Assembly (NCBI GenBank): GCA_001798105.1
Contig: MGRI01000109.1
Span: 1-14,352, forward strand
DNA length: 14,352 bases
Reading direction: 5' to 3'
Origin: Deltaproteobacteria bacterium RIFCSPHIGHO2_02_FULL_40_11
GTDB lineage: Bacteria; Bdellovibrionota; JACOXK01; 2-02-FULL-40-11
A program made the position numbers and the translations under genes. The notes below the pieces were generated by a model. That model saw only the letters and a program-made list of their open reading frames with translations, did no database searches and had not been told where the DNA came from. This document shows positions 13,003 through 14,352 of this stretch, in pieces (the first letter of the stretch is position 1; each line of letters starts with the position of its first letter).

Positions 13003-13035
13003 TGGCCCATCAGCAATGCTTCCCACGATAAATAA
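13003..13035 (+). pseudogene. Remnant of a second copy of the alpha/beta-hydrolase 3' end
   Basis: The frame reads WPISNASHDK then stop. The gene at 8896-9882 has WPISNASKD at residues 305-313. The DNA is identical for 22 bases (9804-9825 and 13002-13023), and weaker similarity extends upstream with a one-base gap. The remnant is closed by TGA upstream and TAA downstream, so it is not a gene. It ends four bases before the tumE -35 box. Confidence 0.65.
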
Positions 13036-13038
13036 CGG

Positions 13039-13076
13039 TTGATTTTTACCATTAATGGTATTAATATACTTAAGTA
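13039..13076 (+). promoter_or_regulatory. tumEA promoter with palindromic operator and almost no leader
   Basis: TTGATT (13039-13044) and TAATAT (13062-13067) are 17 bases apart. A perfect 14-bp palindrome, TACCATTAATGGTA (13047-13060), fills the spacer. A perfect 10-bp palindrome, TACTTAAGTA (13067-13076), ends at the base before the ATG. The predicted transcription start (about 13074) leaves virtually no leader, and no Shine-Dalgarno sequence is seen. The palindromes are good candidates for binding by the TumA-like protein. Confidence 0.6.
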
Positions 13077-13373
13077 ATGGCTAAGGCACAGCTTATTTAT
13101 TACTTTAAAGACTATTTAAATGATGAACACTATGTGCTTGAGCAAAAAATATATAAAGTTGAAGACCTTGATAAGTTTCCAGATGGTATAAAGTATAGTC
13201 TTATTCTTTTTGATCGAAAATCAAAGAATAAGGTTTTAATGGATAATCACCATCCTAAAAGTCATCACGTTCATGTAGGGGATAAGGAATTTGAATATCA
13301 CTTCACAAATGAACCAAAACTTATGCAAGATTTTAAAAAATTTGTTTACCAATATATGGGGGTGAAATTATGA
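13077..13373 (+). CDS. tumE: TumE-type toxin (DUF6516 family)
   Basis: 98 residues. It opens AKAQLIYYFKDYLNDEHYVL (2-21). It has YSLILFDRKSKNKVLMDNHH (40-59), then PKSHHVHVG (60-68), and FEYHFTNEPKLMQDFKKFV (72-90). The paired strands, the DNH/HHVH cluster and the closing helix match small toxins of the TumE family, which pair with a winged-helix protein. The mechanism of the family is not something I can state firmly. The stop overlaps the next gene by four bases (ATGA), typical of TA pairs. The start at 13077 immediately follows the promoter palindrome. Confidence 0.8.
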   Translation: MAKAQLIYYFKDYLNDEHYVLEQKIYKVEDLDKFPDGIKYSLILFDRKSKNKVLMDNHHPKSHHVHVGDKEFEYHFTNEPKLMQDFKKFVYQYMGVKL

Positions 13374-13738
13374 AAAAACTTATCATTTCTATTAAATCGT
13401 CTTCTGAGGCTTTAGATCAATTTGCAAAGGCTTTAAAAAAGGCTCGTCAGAAAAAAGGGAACATAGAGCCCCATTATGAAGTAGCCTTTGATAATCGCCA
13501 AGACTTTAATAAGTTCTTAAGTAAAATTTATATCTTGGAGGCTATTCAATCGCTTAAACCTCAATCTGTTTATGATTTGGCTATGAAGCTTGGGGTTGAC
13601 CCTTCCAATCTCAATAAAGTCATTTTATTTTTTGAAGAAATTGGGGCCATTAAAATAAAAGAAAAGAAAGTTAAAGGGAAATTAGCCAAAGTCCCTGTTG
13701 TTGATTATGAAAGCATTGAGTTTAAATTAGCCGCTTAA
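13370..13738 (+). CDS. tumA: TumA-type winged-helix DNA-binding antitoxin
   Basis: 122 residues. The N-terminal 50 residues are a basic dimerisation-like part (SSSEALDQFAKALKKARQKK, 10-29). A winged helix-turn-helix follows: ILEAIQSLKPQSVYDLAMKL (55-74), GVDPSNLNKVILFFEEIGAI (75-94), and a basic wing IKEKKVKGKLAKVPVVDYE (96-114). This fits the putative DNA-binding partners (MarR/ArsR-like) of TumE toxins. It overlaps the toxin gene by four bases. It probably neutralises the toxin and binds the palindromes upstream of tumE. Confidence 0.8.
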   Translation: MKKLIISIKSSSEALDQFAKALKKARQKKGNIEPHYEVAFDNRQDFNKFLSKIYILEAIQSLKPQSVYDLAMKLGVDPSNLNKVILFFEEIGAIKIKEKKVKGKLAKVPVVDYESIEFKLAA

Positions 13739-13762
13739 TTGTTTAAGTATAAGAGCTGTTGA

Positions 13763-13840
13763 TTACTTCCCGCGTAGTTCTTCATTCACAACTTCTTCAA
13801 TGGATAACAGATAAAGGAAACGTTTATTTAGGCGTTTGCA
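13763..13840 (-). pseudogene. Second C-terminal coding tail ending VNEELRGK
   Basis: A 25-codon open stretch bounded by TAA at 13841-13843 and ending SIEEVVNEELRGK plus TAA at 13763-13765. Compared with the tail at 11533-11572, the VNEELRGK codons differ only at third positions (Val, Asn, Leu and the stop). This is the mark of two diverged coding copies under selection. Upstream of about SIEE the two no longer match. Its body, which would lie to the right, has been lost or replaced by the BrnT-type pair. Confidence 0.55.
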
Positions 13841-13903
13841 TTAATGTGAATTAGAGTTCTTAAAAATGTAGTTACGTTAGTTTAATATTTATACTTAATA
13901 TTA

Positions 13904-13932
13904 TTGATTTTGTGGCTACTTTATAGTATCCT
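13904..13932 (+). promoter_or_regulatory. Possible promoter of the BrnT-BrnA type pair
   Basis: TTGATT (13904-13909) and TATCCT (13927-13932) are 17 bases apart; TATAGT at 13922-13927 is an alternative -10 box. Transcription would start a few bases before the ATG at 13946. No clear palindrome is seen. Only moderate matches to consensus. Confidence 0.35.
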
Positions 13933-13945
13933 AAGAGTGTGAAAT

Positions 13946-14242
13946 ATGGTGCAGATTTCTAAGTTTAGGTGGATTGAGTTTGAATGGGATGAACATAACG
14001 TTACCGAACTACAAGGGCATTCGGTAGAACCTAATGAAGCTGAAGCCTGTTTTTATAACGAACATGCAGTTTTTAGAAACAAAAAGAAATCTGGGCGAAA
14101 ATATCAGACATATAAACTTGTTGGAAAGACTGATTCGGGAAAGCAATTATTGCTCATATTTTTTGTGAAAGAAAAAACAAAAGCCAGATCTTCCTTAGGA
14201 TCGGTGGCTTTAATCAGAGTCATAACAGGATGGGAGGTATAA
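13946..14242 (+). CDS. BrnT-like RelE-fold toxin
   Basis: 98 residues. The family block FEWDEHNVTELQGHSVEPNE (12-31) corresponds to the F-x-W-D-x-x-K-x-x-x-N-x-x-K-H-x-V motif of BrnT, but with several substitutions (His-Asn for Lys, Gln-Gly-His-Ser for the Lys-His-Gly part). EAEACFYNEHAVF (31-43), KQLLLIFFVKEKT (66-78) and RVITGWEV (91-98) follow the BrnT strand order. The usual BrnT end is close to R-I-I-S-A-R; here it is RVITGWEV. So it is a divergent BrnT or a sister family. Likely a ribonuclease toxin; its partner starts three bases later. Confidence 0.65.
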   Translation: MVQISKFRWIEFEWDEHNVTELQGHSVEPNEAEACFYNEHAVFRNKKKSGRKYQTYKLVGKTDSGKQLLLIFFVKEKTKARSSLGSVALIRVITGWEV

Positions 14243-14245
14243 AGT

Positions 14246-14352
14246 ATGAAGCAACCCTCAAAAAAAGAACTTGAAGAATTAAAAAAAGAAGCTCTTCAAA
14301 AAGAAAATTGGGAAAAAGTTGAAGGTTTTCAAGCAACACGCCCTACCTCTAT
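14246..14352 (+). CDS. BrnA/CopG-like antitoxin, partial (cut by the window edge)
   Basis: Only the first 35 codons are visible: MKQPSKKELEELKKEALQKE and on to FQATRPTS, still open at the edge. The charged Lys/Glu helix followed by RPTS resembles the start of the N-terminal region before the ribbon-helix-helix of BrnA-type antitoxins. GGGAGG at 14232-14237, inside the toxin's 3' end, is eight bases before the ATG. It follows the toxin by three bases. The assignment rests mainly on context. Confidence 0.55.
   Translation, partial: MKQPSKKELEELKKEALQKENWEKVEGFQATRPTS

Overview
The window looks like chromosomal DNA of a Gram-negative, AT-rich bacterium. It carries a proton-pumping NADH dehydrogenase membrane arm, two proteins with signal peptides (an alpha/beta-hydrolase-like protein and a serine beta-lactamase-like protein), many small toxin-antitoxin (TA) type genes and a family of dispersed hairpin repeats. 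No ribosomal RNA or housekeeping marker is present, so I cannot name a lineage. The Nuo sequences read like those of deltaproteobacterial/Bdellovibrionota or PVC-type bacteria, but that is only an impression.

Layout. Bases 137-1290 (minus strand) hold three overlapping genes: an ElaA-type GNAT acetyltransferase, a zeta-toxin-like P-loop protein and a 57-residue Lys/Glu-rich protein. Bases 1503-8853 (minus) are a tight operon, nuoA-H-J-K-L-M-N. It contains all seven membrane subunits of complex I and none of the seven peripheral-arm subunits (B, C, D, E, F, G, I). Only 42 bases from the nuoA ATG, a divergent gene (8896-9882, plus) encodes a secreted alpha/beta-hydrolase-like protein. Bases 9883-10044 are packed with hairpin repeats. 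Bases 10045-10645 (minus) encode an ASCH-domain protein and a GIY-YIG protein. Then follow HigB-HigA (10861-11463, plus), a class A beta-lactamase-like protein (11573-12889, minus), a TumE-TumA type pair (13077-13738, plus) and a BrnT-BrnA type pair cut by the right edge (13946-14352, plus).

How the parts relate. The nuo block is stable core metabolism. Both flanks are accessory sequence: three recognisable TA pairs plus a zeta-like candidate, repeats, and debris of older genes. A short piece of the alpha/beta-hydrolase 3' end reappears just upstream of tumE. Two diverged copies of a C-terminal coding tail (ending VNEELRGK) lie just downstream of higA and tumA, and they differ almost only at synonymous positions. 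One of them continues the beta-lactamase-like gene after a one-base frame change, so that gene may have lost 13 residues.

The repeats form a clear family of imperfect hairpins. Their arms covary (G:C, T:A and C:G at the same pair) around a GAA triloop, usually within the sequence GCGAAGC. The higBA promoter carries two tandem 17-bp palindromes, and the tumEA promoter has a perfect 14-bp palindrome between its -35 and -10 boxes with almost no leader before the ATG.
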